From Aquitalea aquatilis (lineage in GTDB: Bacteria > Pseudomonadota > Gammaproteobacteria > Burkholderiales > Chromobacteriaceae): a stretch of 64,000 bases of DNA. The first letter of the stretch is position 1, and the number at the start of each line of letters is the position of its first letter. The translations under genes and the position numbers were made by a program. The notes beneath the pieces are model-generated. The model had not been told where the DNA came from and did not search any database. It worked only from the letters and a program-made list of their open reading frames with translations. The stretch covers positions 1,116,001 to 1,180,000 of the forward strand of contig NZ_CP039731.1 in NCBI RefSeq assembly GCF_005155025.1, read 5' to 3'. This document shows positions 63,706 through 64,000 of this stretch, one piece after another.

Positions 63706-64000
63706 ATGAACGAGAGCGAATTTCTGGATGTGACCGACCGCATTTTCAGCCGGATCGAAGATGCCATCGACGATGCCGGCGTGGATGCCGACTTTGTCAG
63801 CAATGGCAATGTGCTGGAAATCGAATTCGACGACGGCGGCAAGATCGTGGTCAATCGCCATGCCGCCAATCAGGAACTATGGATCGCAGCCAAGAGCGGC
63901 GGCTACCACTTTGCCTTCAAGGATGGCCAGTGGCTGGCGGCACGTGACGGTGCCGAGTTCTTCAGCACGCTGAAAACAGCCATCGCCCAGGCTTGTGGCG
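63706..64000 (+). CDS. cyaY: Iron-sulfur assembly protein CyaY (frataxin), cut by window edge
   Basis: 98 codons are visible: MNESEFLDVTDRIFSRIEDA, the acidic patch VSNGNVLEIEFDDGGKIVVN, RHAANQELWIAAKSGGYHFA and DGAEFFSTLKTAIAQACG. This is the frataxin fold, which binds iron and tunes cluster assembly on IscS. Only a few C-terminal residues should be missing. AAGGAAG lies 9 nt before the ATG. Divergent from lptM. Confidence 0.95.
   Translation, partial: MNESEFLDVTDRIFSRIEDAIDDAGVDADFVSNGNVLEIEFDDGGKIVVNRHAANQELWIAAKSGGYHFAFKDGQWLAARDGAEFFSTLKTAIAQACG

Overview
The window reads as chromosomal DNA of a high-GC (about 62%) Gram-negative betaproteobacterium. The best guess is a member of the Neisseriales, family Chromobacteriaceae (Chromobacterium, Aquitalea or Vogesella-like). 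This is inferred from gene content: a single-chain indolepyruvate:ferredoxin oxidoreductase, lipooligosaccharide genes waaC-waaA next to a WaaE-type glucosyltransferase, an enterobacterial-type pyrBI pair, the small lipoprotein LptM beside cyaY, and many small GNAT, VOC and cysteine-cluster proteins. No rRNA, tRNA, CRISPR array, prophage or intact insertion sequence was found. About 67 protein genes are supported, nearly all short housekeeping or accessory transcription units.

Layout. 0-4 kb: partial methyltransferase, GNAT, M3 peptidase, RarD. 4.1-7.9 kb: indolepyruvate oxidoreductase behind a MerR-type operator candidate and ending in a strong terminator. 8-16.4 kb: NYN-LOTUS protein, GNAT, pyrBI with an attenuator, LysE exporter, Cache chemoreceptor, YkgJ-type protein, HD-GYP protein. 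16.4-26.2 kb: MscS channel, sirtuin, MazG-like pyrophosphatase, GST, VF530 protein, an envelope cassette (Spy/CpxP-like protein, aromatic-rich exported protein, glycine-zipper lipoprotein), DMT transporter, YkgJ-RlhA pair, DUF2789, YcaQ glycosylase. 26.2-36 kb: EthD, GNAT, a lower-GC NCS1 permease, thiC with a TPP riboswitch, Pcm and rhodanese, ung, CNNM transporter, CPA2 antiporter without an RCK domain. 36-42.2 kb: exported protein, GNAT, and lipooligosaccharide genes on both sides of a DnaA-box-rich gap. 42.2-49.3 kb: TetR-controlled six-gene ABC efflux operon. 49.3-64 kb: small inverted-repeat elements, GNAT, thiDE, rubredoxin, M48 lipoprotein, HemJ, CYTH, hemL, SNF2 helicase, DUF2145 pair, CZB protein, WYL regulator, VOC/HhH genes, aminotransferase, lptM and partial cyaY.

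The most interesting signal is at 39.5-40.0 kb. A gene-free, AT-richer gap holds six DnaA boxes matching TTATNCACA, with a seventh just inside waaC. Three perfect ParB sites (GTTTCACGTGAAAC) lie at 18.57, 31.44 and 52.73 kb, on both sides of this gap. Gene orientation changes there too: most coding DNA to the left is on the minus strand and most to the right is on the plus strand. Together these suggest that the replication origin, or at least a DnaA-binding locus inside the origin domain, lies here and not beside dnaA, which is absent from the window.

Other points of note are the pyrBI attenuator, whose stem pairs fully only in the minus-strand RNA; three families of MITE-like elements, one supplying the stop codon of a regulator gene; a perfect 18-bp palindrome at the TetR-efflux promoter; and the close pairing of rlhA with a YkgJ-type cysteine-cluster gene.
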